64,000 bases of DNA. Origin: Theristus sp. LFF4_11. Lineage: Eukaryota; Nematoda; Chromadorea; Monhysterida; Xyalidae. The stretch spans positions 62,001 through 126,000 of the forward strand of contig JASANC010000629.1 in NCBI GenBank assembly GCA_030248135.1, given 5' to 3'. Position numbers and translations under genes: made by a program. Under the pieces are notes generated by a model. That model was not told where the DNA came from. It saw only the letters and a list, made by a program, of their open reading frames with translations, and did not search any database. Shown piece by piece: positions 1 to 12,000 of the stretch (its first letter is position 1; the number at the start of each line of letters is the position of its first letter).

Positions 1-207
1 CTTTGTAATCGTTTTCTGTGACTATCACAACAACTGAAGCAAGATGTCACGCCAGGAGCCCACACGACAGATACCGATTCCCAACGAGTCGCGCAGAGTA
101 TTCGCGTGTCGCTTTGTCCTCCGCCACCTTGGCGTAGCATTTTTTTTTGCAAATCATCCACCCAAAAACAAAACACCCTCCCAACTTCCTCTCTCCTCTC
201 AACGCAG

Positions 208-983
208 GTGGCAAACTCGATTTCGCCTCGTTCCTCGACATCCTGCACGAGCACTCGCAGTCGCAGAACGCCCACCACGAGATACTGGCGGCGTTTCGCG
301 CGTACGACCGCCAGAAACGGGGCGTCATCGCCGCCGGCGAACTGCGCAACATTCTGACGAGCGTCGCCGAGAAAATGTCGCTGCATGAAGGTGGGCGGCG
401 GCGACGTGGCGGGCATTTTTTTTTGGAGGTCGTTTTTAGGAATCAACGTTCCGCGACTGTCTTGTGTGGTGTTTTTGTGAGTTCGCCACGTGCAGGCCAT
501 TTCTGCATGATATGCAATTTGCTGATTGGTTGACACCTTCGTGATGCATGCATTCCGTGCAAGATAGACTCCGCCTCCACGGCACAGTATGCATGCATCG
601 CGTGTGCACCGACCAATCAGCTAATTTCACGTGATATAGAAATAGACCGTCGTTGTCAAAGGCGGCAATTTTTCGGGTCAGTCTTTGGTTGGTCCACGAT
701 TACAAAAGTAACTTTGTTGCTGTGGTGTGGGTCAGCTTAACAGTATTTTGTCAGCTGATCCAAGCGTTATAATTTTGGTGACTTTTTGTTTCAAAAAAAC
801 CCGGCACCAAACACGACAACGATTACAGACAAATACCAACCAAGGTCAGTAAGAAACTGTTTTTCGAACATTTTTTCAGTTGATCGCCTGTACCGTGAGG
901 CCGGTATAACCGATCCGAAGCAACTGGTTCGCTATGAGGATTTACTCCGTGTTGTCTGTCATCCGTTGCCAGACTACAGTTGA
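208..983 (+). CDS. CALML4: CALML4-like EF-hand protein, 3' two exons (partial)
   Basis: Two exons, 208-390 and 880-983 (TGA at 981-983), join in phase (GAA G|TT GAT). The product reads GGKLDFASFLDIL, then a central EF-hand pair with a spacer like EILAAFRAYDRQKRG, then VDRLYREAGI and the ending HPLPDYS. This order and the terminal DY closely resemble calmodulin-like 4, a divergent calmodulin relative; mammalian CALML4 is known as a myosin light chain of brush-border and stereocilia protocadherin complexes. The loops are degenerate: the Asp/Glu calcium ligands of calmodulin are mostly missing (DRQKRGVIAAGEL), as in mammalian CALML4, so calcium binding is doubtful. The acceptor before 208 (ctcaacgcag) requires an upstream exon ending in phase 1. 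Nothing in bases 1-207 reads convincingly as the first EF-hand, so the 5' exons probably lie outside the window. Family call fairly sure; exon set incomplete. Confidence 0.75.
505..650. mobile_element. MITE family A copy in CALML4 intron
   Basis: An imperfect palindrome inside the last CALML4 intron. The left arm carries tgctgattggttg and gtgatgcatgcattc; the right arm carries gtatgcatgcatcgcgtg and accaatcagcta. The middle holds the ctccgcctcca spacer shared with other copies. No coding capacity. Confidence 0.65.
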
Positions 984-1233
984 ATTATCTAGATACTAAA
1001 TGGTGCAGAGCAAATGTCTTTAGTGTTATCATACTTTTGTTGTGTTGTTGGCTTATTTCACTTCATGATTCGCCATTTGTTGTAACATTTTTTTTTGTTC
1101 TAGCACCTATGGTTCTTTGAGTTCGCATAATCACTGGAGGTCTTTTTGCATTTCTGCAGTTTTCTTTTCGGTTGTGCAGGGAGTTTTGTTGCCAAGGTTG
1201 TTTTTTGTTTGTAAGTTATTGTTATTTGTGATT

Positions 1234-1402
1234 TTTTGGACCAACATTTCAAATCCTTTTGTAAGTTGATTGTGCAATTCCTGATTGTTTTACGCATTGT
1301 CTATTCTTTTGTCATTGTTTTGGACCAACATTTTAAATCCTTTTGTAAGTTGATTGTGAAATTCCTGATTGTTTTACGCATTGTCTATTCTTTTGTCATT
1401 GT
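1234..1402. repeat. 84-bp tandem duplication
   Basis: Two head-to-tail copies of an 84-bp unit. The phrase ggaccaacatt begins at 1238 and again at 1322; the copies differ at only a few bases (tttc/tttt, gcaattcc/gaaattcc). High identity suggests recent slippage or duplication. Noncoding. Confidence 0.9.
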
Positions 1403-1839
1403 ATCTTTCATCTTGTGATATTTTGGCTGCTTGTGACCTTTCCAATACTGATCCACCGTTGTGATTTATCGATTTGGAAAGTTTCTTGATGCCAAGACGA
1501 AAAGAGTTTTTATCGGCAAGAAACAATCAAAATATGACCGTATATGTTCCCCGCATAACGTGTTATCAGACTTTTTTGCATTTTTTGCTATTTGTTTATT
1601 TATGATGTACAATGCATACTTTCTACAGTTTCCATTAAAACTGATAAAAGTGTGCCACGCTGCAAAGTTGCCAGTCATTTTAGATAGTTTTTTTTGCAAG
1701 CTACAAACAGCACCACAAGTCAAAGGAATCTTAGTCTATGCTTAAAAACTTGTTATCCTGCATTCTGCAGTGTCTGTCGATTTCGAGTTTCGATTTTCGA
1801 GTTGATTGCATAATTCAACCAGCGTACAAGACTTCTTAT

Positions 1840-2106
1840 TACCGTAAAGTCCTGCATATAAGGTTCCTCCCACTTATAAGACCCCCACCCAAAAGTGGGC
1901 GGAGTGTCACACGGCGGGAAACCAAAAAATTCAAATTTTTAACTTGGTCGAAATCCCACCCCGTTTATAAGGCCCGGAATTCCTAATCTTCGCTTTATAA
2001 GACCTCCTCCCACTTATAAGGTTGTCACACAAAATTCCACTTTTTTTCAGAAATTTTTGATTTTCAAATTTATATAAGGAGACCTTATATGCAAGACTTT
2101 ACGGTA
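1840..2106. mobile_element. MITE family D (TA-flanked, about 25-bp TIR)
   Basis: Bounded by inverted repeats: TACCGTAAAGTCCTGCATAT on the left and ATATGCAAGACTTTACGGTA on the right. The interior is AT-rich with several cttataag and ataagacc phrases. No open frame. TA at both outer ends fits the TA target duplication of Tc1/mariner-type elements; the superfamily is inference. It ends only 60 bp before the methyltransferase start codon. Confidence 0.85.
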
Positions 2107-2165
2107 TTTGAATCTGTAGAGTGGTACAATTCCAAAAGCCGGCGGGAGAAACAATCACCAAAAAA

Positions 2166-4231
2166 ATGACGTCGGATGCTGGAAAAGACTATGACGTCAC
2201 ATTGGCACGTTTGAACAACGGAGCTTACACAATTTACGCCATAAACATCGGCCACACGTTGGGGCTGTTTGAACTGATGGACAAACACACGAGCGCTGAG
2301 AGTCCGAAAACGTCGCAGGAAATTGCCGACCTTGGGCATTTTCGAGAGCGGTTGGCATTTTTTTATTTGTCGTTATTTGTTCTCCAAAAAATGTGGATTC
2401 TAACATGATTGTGTGCTGATTGGCTGCATATCGACTTGACATGCACGAAGCTTGCAGCGCAGCAGCGTCAAAAGCGAGCCGTTCCGCTTTCTGGAGGTGG
2501 TCGAACAACATCGTTCATGTGTAGCCTGGCCGAACGCTAAATTAATGTGACGCTTATCCGCAGTGGCTGCAATGTACAACAACAACTGGTTGATTGCATC
2601 AACAGCACTGAAAATGTTGTGTCTGGCGTGACAAGCATGTTCGTCAAAAGCATCTGACACACATTCCAACAAATCGACTCTACAACAACAGGTACGTTCG
2701 TGAATGGCTGTGTGCGCTGGCTGCAGCGTTCGTACTCGAGTGCGACGACAGTGGCGAACGATTTTGGCTGCCAACGGGCGCGTTGCAGAAACTGACAACT
2801 GGCATGTCTGGTATGGTGATGGACATAATCACGGACATGCACGACATTGTGCCGTTGGTCACCGAATGCTTCCGACTGGACGGTCCGCTCGGTCGGTGTG
2901 AAGTTGAATGTTCAGTTTGAACGCAAATATTGTATTGATTAGTCGAATATCCAGCCCACAACCACCACAGCCAATCAGCTGACTAAAGGGGCATTCATGA
3001 AGCAGTATTTAGTGACCGCGCAGTTATGTTTTAACACAGCTACGCGTCACTAAATACTGCTTCATGAATGCGCCTTATGTTGATTTTTGAAGGCACCCGC
3101 TACGACCAGTACCCGAACTTCCACAAGTGCATCACACGCTTCACCGGGGTGGTCTATCGAACGGCGCTCGTAAACACAATTCTGCCGCGAACTCTTGGCG
3201 CGAAATTCGTCGAGACACTGAAAACTGAAAAACTGAAGTGTCTGGACGTCGGCTGCGGCACGGGTGAAGCGATGAAGGTGATGGCCGAAAGTTTTCCGAA
3301 ATCCCAATTCTTCGGTCTCGACCTCGACGCCGAGGGGCTCGAGATTGCGCGAGCGAAAACGACGACACTCGAAAATGTCGAGTTTCGACGTGGCGATGCG
3401 AGTCGTCTGGAGGCGCAGACCGACTGGATCGGCCAGTTGGATCTGGTCTGCATTTTTGACGCGTTGCACGACCAGGCGTACCCGGATAAATGCATCAGAG
3501 GTTCGGCTTTTTCGGAAACTTTTTTAAGGAAAGAATCAAATTTGTGGACTTTTTATTGTACACGGCCGGGACCGACCGATTGGCTGTATATCACCATCAT
3601 CGAGTTTGGGAAATCGGGCAAATTACTGTACTTTGTTTGATTTAAAAGTGAGAGTCGTTTGAGGTTGCGCCAAAGAGCAACAACAACAACAATCATTGAA
3701 TAGAACTCGTTGATTGGCACGTTCAACGTGGTGGACGGTTTTTCTGAGACATTCGAAAATTCGAGGAAAGAACATCGCAGCAGCAACTCAAAGCACAACC
3801 AATCAGCGATTTTTCTCTTTGGGCGGAGGATCCGTTCCACCAAGTCACTGAGGCGACATTTTGTTTATGAATACTCTGTATGTTCGATCAACTCGGTCTA
3901 ATTTGATTAAACGTTCGTTTACAAACATACAGGAATCACTCAACTTCTGAAGCCCGGCGGGTTCATGCTATGCGCCGACGTGAATGGCACCGGTAATGTG
4001 GCGGAGGATCGCAAATTGGACCCGCTAACCAAAGGCGCTTGGTACACGATCAGTCTGCTGCACTGTATGCCCGTTTCATTGTACTACCCAGAGGGACTCG
4101 GCTATGGGAACCAGTGGGGCGTGGCGCGCGCGCTGAAACTGATGGCCGATAATGGCATGGAAAATGTGCAGGTGAAATTGAATGAGGAGGACAAGGTAAA
4201 TGCTTTCTATGTGTGGCAGAAACCGGAGTGA
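2166..4231 (+). CDS. SAM-dependent methyltransferase, Rv2258c-like
   Basis: Four exons, 2166-2350, 2692-2891, 3093-3500 and 3933-4231, total 1,092 nt and encode 363 aa with every junction in phase, so this is likely complete. Start: the first in-frame ATG at 2166. Residues about 1-130 form a winged-helix-like N-terminal region (TSQEIADLGHFRERYVREWL), typical of small-molecule methyltransferases that dimerise through it. The Rossmann methyltransferase follows: motif I LDVGCGTGEAM, acidic loop FFGLDLDAEGLE, then FRRGDASRL, then post-motif LLKPGGFMLCADV near residue 270. The family (named after mycobacterial Rv2258c, common in nematodes and marine invertebrates) has no firm substrate; function beyond SAM-dependent methyl transfer is not claimed. 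Intron 2 is about half made of a foldback MITE. Confidence 0.9.
2984..3077. mobile_element. MITE family B foldback element in methyltransferase intron 2
   Basis: Nearly perfect hairpin: gcattcatgaagcagtattt on the left, aaatactgcttcatgaatgc on the right, with a short cgcgcagttatg/acacagctacgcg core. TA flanks both ends. It ends 15 bp before the exon-3 acceptor (exon starts 3093). Other copies: 6002, 40522, 51225. Confidence 0.9.
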
Positions 4232-4818
4232 TTCATTCTTTGGTAATTTTATATGAACAGTCGAATGTTTTGGGTAAACCTTTTCGGAATAGTCCGCTGT
4301 TTTTTTTTGGAATAATGCTTTGTTGGATGATTGTTCGATTGATTCACTTGTCGATTGTTTTCCAACAACATTTGATTACATGATCGATTTTTTTGCCCAG
4401 GTCATATCTGCTAAAATTGTTGAGGATTATACGCTGTTCATCGATTGTTTTTGGTTAACGTTGTCCGATGGCTCGTGCCTCGTTCATTTAACTTAGTGAA
4501 GAAAGAGTGCCAGACCAGAACGAAGTTCACAAGCTAGCTTACCCAGTTAGCCATACATCACAGTGAACACAATTGCAACGATTGTAACATTGTAATCAGT
4601 TTTCTTTTTTCTCCATGTGGTTACCAAAAAAAATAAGTATGGGGGAACGATGATAACGCCATGTGGACTTTGGCGTGGAAGTACAGACAACACAACAAAA
4701 CCCACATTACTCGTTGGAGTTGTGTTTATCAAAAAAAACATAAAAAGACTCTCGGTTCTACCGAAATTATCACACCAGAAAGCCGAAATATCAAGTCAAT
4801 AAAAGAACTGACGAAAAG
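4232..4818. other. Intergenic spacer before the dehydrogenase
   Basis: T-rich 3' flank of the methyltransferase and 5' flank of the next gene. An aataaa lies at 4798-4803, only about 20 bases before the dehydrogenase ATG, so it is more likely 5' UTR than a used poly(A) signal. No gene seen. Confidence 0.55.
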
Positions 4819-7800
4819 ATGAAAGTTGCAGTGGTCGATATCAACATCGAGGGTCAGTCACTGGTGCAGGTGTTGCGCTCACAAAGGCCCGACCTCGAAT
4901 TGGTGCAGGTGATCGCCCAATCGCCAAGCGACGGTTTACCACAAATTGGTGACGGTGAATTTCTGTAGTTCTGATTTTGTGGTTTTATGCATTATCTTTT
5001 CATTTCGTAGAGTGAGTAAATGTTGAACGACTTGAATTTTGATTTTGATCTTCCGCAAATGGCCGGTTGAACTTCAAAATCGCGTTGATTGGTCGTTTCC
5101 CGCCCGCCATGGTTGCTTACTCACTCTGGCACCAATGTCTTCTTCGATCTGTGAAGTTTTTTTTTTAATTTGAACCAAACATGCAGTTCAAAATGCCCAC
5201 GAGACGAAAACGAATCATTGAACCAGAAAAACAACCAGTACAGGATCACTTTTGAGATGTTTTTTTAAAATTTTCTTTCGCCAATTTTCAGTAAGCGATG
5301 AAGTGCTGGAGGCGGAGATACTAATTGGAATTGGCCGTTCAATGCGTTCACTGATACCACGCATGACTCAACTCCGATGGGTGAATTCGGTTGCAGCTGG
5401 CGTCGACTCGATATTCCGGCCAACACCATTGGTATCCGGCGGTTTTCTGGATTTTTTTCAAAACGCCTCGAACAACTGTTATTTGAAGTCAACTAACACG
5501 CTGTCGCTGTCCACGACATTGAAAACAGTGCACTAGGCTGAAGAATGTTGGAAATCGCAACAACGTTTTTGTTCGGCTACCAACTTTTATATGAATACTG
5601 CTATCAATAAAAATTTAGTCCGTTTATTTTGCGTGTTTTTCAGTTCAAGACATGGCGAAAAACTGTGTAACATGTGACGCAAACAACCAGACAACTTTTC
5701 TTTTCTGTTTTCAGTTTGTTGGTGACAAACCATCTTGGAAGCTGACCCGAACACCTTTGGCTCATCATGGAGACATGATCTCGCAGTTTGTGATCGCTAA
5801 TATCATCGGATGGGAACGTGATTTTGACCGAATGCGACGGGAACAGGCCGAGAAAGTCTGGTGAGTTGAGTTGTTTGTTGAGTTGTTTGTTGAACTGTTT
5901 TTTCAGAGAAAGTCTACAAAGTTCAGGATGAATTCAAAGTTCCTACCAGGAGGAAGGAAACCACGTTTATGATCATTTGGATTCAGACGTTTTGGATTTT
6001 GAGCGGCATTCATGAAGCAGTGTTTTAGTGGCGCATAGCTGTGTTAAAACATAGCTACGCGGTCACTAAATACTGTTTCATGAATGCACCTTTACTTCAC
6101 TACGAAACCGACGTCCACTTCTTTTTACGACAGACTTTTATTATTAAGTTAGCTCGGTTAAAGAAAGATGAAAGAACCACGAAAAACATGAAAAGCGCGA
6201 AAACCGACGGGATTTTAGTTAACACAATATGAACACAAACGCTGCGCTTTTCTGTGCTGAATGCACAAATCAAAAAAGAATAGTTGAGCATTTTAGAAAA
6301 GTAGGTGAGCATTGAATACAAGTGCTTTGTCATCAACAGTTTACCGTGCACTCTGAGCAGGCAAAGGTGGAGAAGACACGAGGGCTATAAGTAGGGCATT
6401 ACAAAGGGCATACAGTAGTTTGAAGAACAAATGCAACCGAAATGAGAAGGACCATTTTGTGTCTCCCATTATTTCGAAAAACATTTTTTATGCGGACAAT
6501 GACGTACCAGTCAAAGCGGCCACTGTCGTCGCTGGCGATTACCATCGTTGGCATCGGCGACATCGGCCAGCGAAGTAAGTTAAAAGAATGCGGTTGAAAT
6601 GTTTTTTTTTGTGATGGGGTTGCGTCAACTAGAATTAAAAACAAACTAAACTTTCAACTGTCACACAGTCGCCGCAATCTGCAAAGCATTCAAAATGACC
6701 GTTTATGGAATTGGGCGAAGACAGCGATCGGATAATCCTGGTTACATGGAGGAAATCGGGTTCGGCGGAATGTGCTGACTTATTTTTCTTATTGAGTAAA
6801 AGCAAAGAAATAAAAATTACAGTCTTTTCTAAATATTTCTTCATGGAAGCAAAACTCAGTTCATAGACTGTTTTTTGTTTGTTTTCAGTCTTACCGACGA
6901 GTTGCCAAAGTTTCTCGCACGCAGCGACTACGTTTGCTCTGTCTTGCCGTGCACCAAAGAAACGGATGGCATGTTTGACGATGAGATGCTGAAAAACTGC
7001 GCTCCGAAGGTGTTACCAACAATTTTTTTGTCACAAATTCTGCCTCCTTTACACGGTCGAACTGGCAATCAAGTGTTTGACTGGGCTCAGAGATCGGTTG
7101 AACTAGCTCGATGCAACCGATCAGCGTGCCATATTCTAACGCCAGATTGCACAAATCTAATCTGTTTTCTAATCTAATCTAATCTAATCAAATCAAATCT
7201 AATCTAATCTAATTTGAGTTGTAATACAAGTGGTGTTAGGGTGTTGGTTTTGAAACAAAAATTCAACACGTGATCGAGTGTTTCGTAATATTTTTGGAAA
7301 GTACACTGTTAGTTTATTTCAGCGCTCCGTTTTCATCAATGTTGGTCGCGGAAACGTGGTGAAAAACGCCGAGATCCTCAGAGCACTGGAGTTGGTATTT
7401 TTTGCAAAATTTTTGATCACAACAAAATCAAGAATTCTAAAACCATTATTACTGTGGTTTTGGCATTGTTTAGAAGCAGCTGGATTGGTGGCGCCATTCT
7501 GGATGTCTGCGAAACGGAACCACTGCCGCCAGAGAGCGGACTCTGGACTCATCCAAAAGTGAGTTTTTTTTGTAAGAAACGAACACACAGATTTTGTTAA
7601 TGACGCAAAAGTTTCAAGATTACCGCAAAAAACAGCGCACTTACAGTATTGTAAAAACACTTATTGCGGATTAACATCTGCAGTACTGAAAAGGTCGCTT
7701 AAAAAGCAGGTGAAAATTTCGCCCCACGTTTCATCAACGTTCAACTTCGACGACGTTGCGAAAGCGTTCGTTGTGAATTATGATCGATTTTGTCGAAACG

Positions 7801-7841
7801 AGCAACTTTTTAATGAGGTCGATTTCTCGCAGCAATATTGA
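4819..7841 (+). CDS. D-2-hydroxyacid dehydrogenase (GhrA/GRHPR-like)
   Basis: About 330 aa in nine exons: 4819-4948 (or -4954), 5292-5431, 5715-5860, about 6450/6511-6574, 6669-6759, 6889-7009, 7323-7390, about 7475-7558 and 7710-7841 (TGA). It should reduce a 2-keto acid such as glyoxylate or hydroxypyruvate, or oxidise the D-hydroxyacid, with NAD(P)H. Landmarks in order: substrate-side GIGRSMRSLIPRMTQLRWVN, the hinge segment LAHHGDMISQFVIANII, the dinucleotide motif VGIGDIGQ (GxGxxG), catalytic Arg in FINVGRGNVV, catalytic Glu in ILDVCETEPLP and catalytic His in ISPHVSSTF. All three catalytic residues are present. The exon 3-4 junction is unresolved: exon 3 ends in phase 2 at a good donor, but the nearest AG (6510) puts the downstream frame off by one; an AG at 6449 fits the phase but lacks a pyrimidine tract. 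Substrate unknown. Confidence 0.85.
6002..6094. mobile_element. MITE family B copy in dehydrogenase intron 3
   Basis: Hairpin with arms cggcattcatgaagcagtg and actgtttcatgaatgcacct around a tagctgtgtt/aacatagcta core. Same family as 2984-3077. Inserted in the intron whose downstream acceptor is unclear. Confidence 0.88.
7169..7214. repeat. AATCT microsatellite
   Basis: About nine copies of ctaat/aatct pentamers with a few caaat variants, in dehydrogenase intron 6. Confidence 0.85.
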
Positions 7842-9029
7842 ATTGATTAAAACTAAATTTATTAAATTAAAACAAATGATACACATGAGAAACGATCCTT
7901 AACCGTTGGATTATAAATGGGATACACTGCCATTACGCCATCGTATGATGTCAGTTACAGTATGGCCGAATAAATGAGGCAGTCCATCAAGGCGGGATCA
8001 GTCGCAGACTAGGAGTTGTCTTTTTCAAAAATGCCAACATAATTCTCAATCATGTGTGCAAGGGAGAAAGAATGCACAGAACAGTGCGGATAATCCATTG
8101 GTTTTCAAAAACGTGTCAAATTAGGCACGCAGTTTGGTTTCTGAACATCTTTTTTCTTCATTCAAAATTCGCGCGCTCCTTGAACCCTGAAAAAAGCTGC
8201 CATGTTTAATCGGCCATACCGTAGAAAAAGAAGCTTTTTGTCAAAACTACTGGAGTCAACTGATTTTTTGCAAATTCAGAACACGACGGCGATTGCAATA
8301 TTGTCGTAATCGATTTCATATCACTATTGTTTGGGGCTGCGTTGTGGCTTTTGCATGGGCATTCATTGTATCACTGCAAAAAGTCTGGCGTTTTTATCGG
8401 CGTTAAAAAAACGCTAGCTTTGATGCCCATGAAAACGCCTACACCGGACCTAAGAATGCAACTGAATTCTTGAAAGGTGAAATAAATAAAATATTTGTTT
8501 GCCAAATACAGTGATTTTGGCTTGTATGACCACAGCTTTTTACTTTTTATGCTGCTTCAGCTTTATGCTGTTTTTTACCGCTTGATTACACAAAAAAGTG
8601 TTCAAATTCTCAAATTCCATTGCACCTTATCAAACGTCAAGTGCCCGTTTATTTTCGTTCTTGTTTTTCGCCTGCTGCAGTGCTGATTTCAATTACAGCG
8701 TTGCGCAGAAGTGGAGATCATTACTTTTGCACCACCCTGTATACCGGCGGGAACGTGACTTGACCAGTTTCAAACTAGATCAGTTCCGAAATCCAACCGA
8801 CCGAATTAGCAATTTTTTCGGGACTTTCAAAAAATCAAGCGGAATTCTGCCGATTGTCGTGTCGGGTGATATCGCCAGCAGCTTTATGAATGCATTGTGT
8901 TATTTTTTTCATTTTACTAAACTTTTTGATTTGCATATTCCACCAATCCTGCTTGATAAAAACACCGAACGAACGGTATTTCATTTCATTGCTTCGATTT
9001 TTTCGTGCCGTTAATGGACAAGGACAATA
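7842..9029. other. Intergenic region, dehydrogenase to ATM
   Basis: Contains one MITE C copy (7956-8223). The rest is AT-rich with no reading frame that resembles a protein family. The ATM promoter presumably lies here; no specific element can be named. Confidence 0.6.
7956..8223. mobile_element. MITE family C copy
   Basis: Starts TACAGTATGGCCG and ends CGGCCATACCGTA, imperfect inverted repeats with TA at the outer edges. The interior shares catcaaggcgggatcagtcg, gcagactaggagttg and ttcgcgcgctccttg with copies at 34774, 38520 and 60904. No open frame; probably mobilised in trans by a Tc1/mariner-like transposase (inference). Confidence 0.88.
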
Positions 9030-12000
9030 ATGGCGAACGGCGCTCGCGAGTTGTTGCATTCGGTCGAGCAATTGAGCGGCGCCAGACTGATTCGAGACAA
9101 AACGGTGTGTTTTTGTTTCTTCTTTTTTCATTGAGTTGAGTAGATGAAAAGAGAATAAAAGATGGATGGAATGGAGGACACGTTTCCGGGTTTTGTTTCT
9201 TTTCTTTCATTCCAAATGCTCGCTTGCATCGCGGCGGCGCGCACACGACACGTCGACGTCGCTACTGGTTGCCGCCACCTCTGCCCATTGTAGTTTTTTT
9301 ATGAGACAGACAGATCCTGTCCTGTCCAACTGAGCCCAGATTTGTACAAAAGGAACAAATCATTTTGCAGCTTGTCAATTTCCGTGAAAATCTGTGATCA
9401 AATTCTCTTTGCAGAGCTGTTGCGAGAAAATCCGCACTGAATTGAACAGCGACGAAGTGACGAAATATCTGGCGCGCCAAAGTCATAGCGCGGCTGATTA
9501 CAGCTGGCGGAAAATCATCGAAAGGCTGATGAAGACTGGACTCCAACAAGTGGGGCTGAGGAAGATGATTTTGTCATGTTGTTTGGTTGTTAAACTCTGG
9601 ATTTGTCTTTTTCGCTATCCAAAACGTTGGATTTCAAAACTTCAAAACTCGGCTCAAGATCTGACGTGAGGTTCTCTGCTCGGTTCCTTTCAGGAATATA
9701 ATGACAATTTGTCGAAATGCGTCGCGTTTTACAAGAAATCCTGCGAACACGACGACGATTCGACAAAGTTGAAACAGCCGATATTTCGGCTGGAGATTTT
9801 CAGCGTCTGGATAGACATCGTAGAAACCGCGACACAAAGTTAGATTTTTCATTTTTTATGTTCTTGTCTTTTTTCTATAAGCCTGTTTAGCCAGTTGCCG
9901 AAATGGATAATTCGGTTCCTTTTGCCAATATTCAAGAATTAGTCAGTTTTTAGTTTCAAAACAGCATGCCGATTGGTCGCATCAAGCTGCTAATTAAGCT
10001 CAATTCAAAAACAACCGATCCAACAAGATGCACTTGTTTGCGTTTGCGTCTCACTGTGTCAACAATCCACTGCTGTCTGTATCGAATTCAAATCAAATCC
10101 ACCCTGAAAAACAAAACAAAAAATTAAAATAAAACAAAACCGACATTAAAAATCGTTCAGCGGGTGGCGCCAGTTCGTTGCCGCTGACGGCGTTGGTGGA
10201 ATTTGCCTCCAAATTGTGCCACCCACAACCGCGCGACGACGTCGACGACCCGAGGGAGGCGGTGCGCATGCTCCGCGAGCTCTACACGCCCGACACGACT
10301 CGAATGTTGGCAGCGGCTGTCGGCTGTAAGTCGTCACCAACGCTGCCCGTCACGAAGAGCTATACGAGTTGGTGGTTTGTTCGGTTGTTGTTTTGTTCTT
10401 GTTCGTGTTTTTTGTTGTTGTCGCTTTTTTGTTAAAACTTGTGTGTTTACGGTCGTCAGTTTGTTGCTTTTTTGATTTTTATGTGCCGTGATGGACTTTT
10501 ATTTCAAGTTAGCAGTGTCATTCACGTTCGCTCACATTCACGTGCCGGTCATTCGATTTTTTTATATTCTGCATGCTTCCAGACATCATTGAGCTTCTGA
10601 TCGAGCCGTTCCACGCAAACGAGAACAGCAACGCTACTAGTCGACGACGTTCTTCAAATTTGGCGCCAAATTCGATCGAATCATTGAATTCACGAGCGAT
10701 CGCTGTGCTTCAAGTGGTCGAGCGAACGGTCGGACTGGGTGGAACGGGCGAGGAGTGGTCGGCGACGGCGAGACGCTTGATTGGGTTCACGGAGACGCTG
10801 CTCGCTTGGGCGCTGGAACGGGACAGGTTGGCTGTGTGGAATTTTTTTTGTTTGTATGTTGCCCAATGTTAGTCTTCTTATCTTCTCTGCCCGTCGTCAT
10901 TATGTATTATCAGGAAATTTTGTGACTGTTTTTGGTCGTTGCATCCTTCGAGCGCGTTCAGTTGAAATAAATTGAGAATTAGAGTTTTGGAGCAGGTTTC
11001 TTTGTGACGATTTTGACTTGGGTGTGGCCGATATGCAACTGCCACATCAGCCTGTTCGAAAATCCGTGTGGTTTTTTTATTGTTTTTGTCTTGCTTTCGG
11101 TTTTCAGATATCGAAACAGCCACAAACAACTCGATCAGTCGTTCGTCTCGTGTCTGCGCGCACTGATCGCCACGTACGGCTGCAGCCAACGACGTCGCCT
11201 CACCGCCGGTGTCACCTCGCTGATGCTGCAGCTGTACAGCGCGAATGTGACGGACTCGATTCTGGACGGCAAGGTCGGGGTTGTCTGGTGGTGGTAAAAC
11301 CGGCTGAAACGCTCAAATGTTATGGTGATTTGACGAAACCGAAATGCACATCTGCACGAGTTGACAGACGTTAACGTTAACGTTGTGCCTCAACAGACGA
11401 GTCAAAGATGCAGGTTTTCATGTGTAAGGCAAGTTGACATCTGAACAATTCAGATGCAATTGATCTGTTGATGACCACAGCACAAATTAGCGCATCAATC
11501 AATTTTAGTTCCTTTTGATTGATTGATTTTAGCTTCTGTTCTGCTGGTTAATCAGCTGACCGAGATGGCATGTTTTCTGGTGTCTTTGTCTATGGACTTT
11601 TGTTCAGCAGGGTTGTCGGATCGTTCGTGATGCACGTTTTTTATTGTCAAATAACGACTCTGGACATTCTCCAATTTTCAGCAGCTCGAACTCGTTGGTT
11701 TATTTAACGACATTTTTGCGCTACACTGCCCGGACAACGTGAACGACGCCGACGAGGGTGCCGAAATGACGACTGATTTCAAAGTTGGTCGAAGGATTTG
11801 TGGGAATACTTTTGCAAAAAACAGAAAAAAACTGAATTATATTTCACTAAAAATGTAGAAAAACTGACCTGTTTCACTTTTCACAAAGTTTTTTCCGACT
11901 TTTCAGAGCGCTCTTAAGGAGTTGTACAGTGGGATCATTGAGGTGCTTCAGCGAGCTGCGAGACGCTCCGCATTGTCGACTGGGTGAGTTTTTTGATTTC

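Larger units (their letters stand above)
984..2165. other. Intergenic region, CALML4 to methyltransferase
   Basis: T-rich, no supported gene. It holds an 84-bp tandem duplication (1234-1402) and MITE D (1840-2106). The open frames at 1236-1745 are low-complexity and match no family I recognise. Confidence 0.7.

Noticed and set aside
44..207. ATG at 44 (MSRQEPTRQ...) as the start of the CALML4 gene
   Set aside because: None of the three frames resembles the first EF-hand, and no donor near it gives a convincing phase-1 join to the exon at 208.
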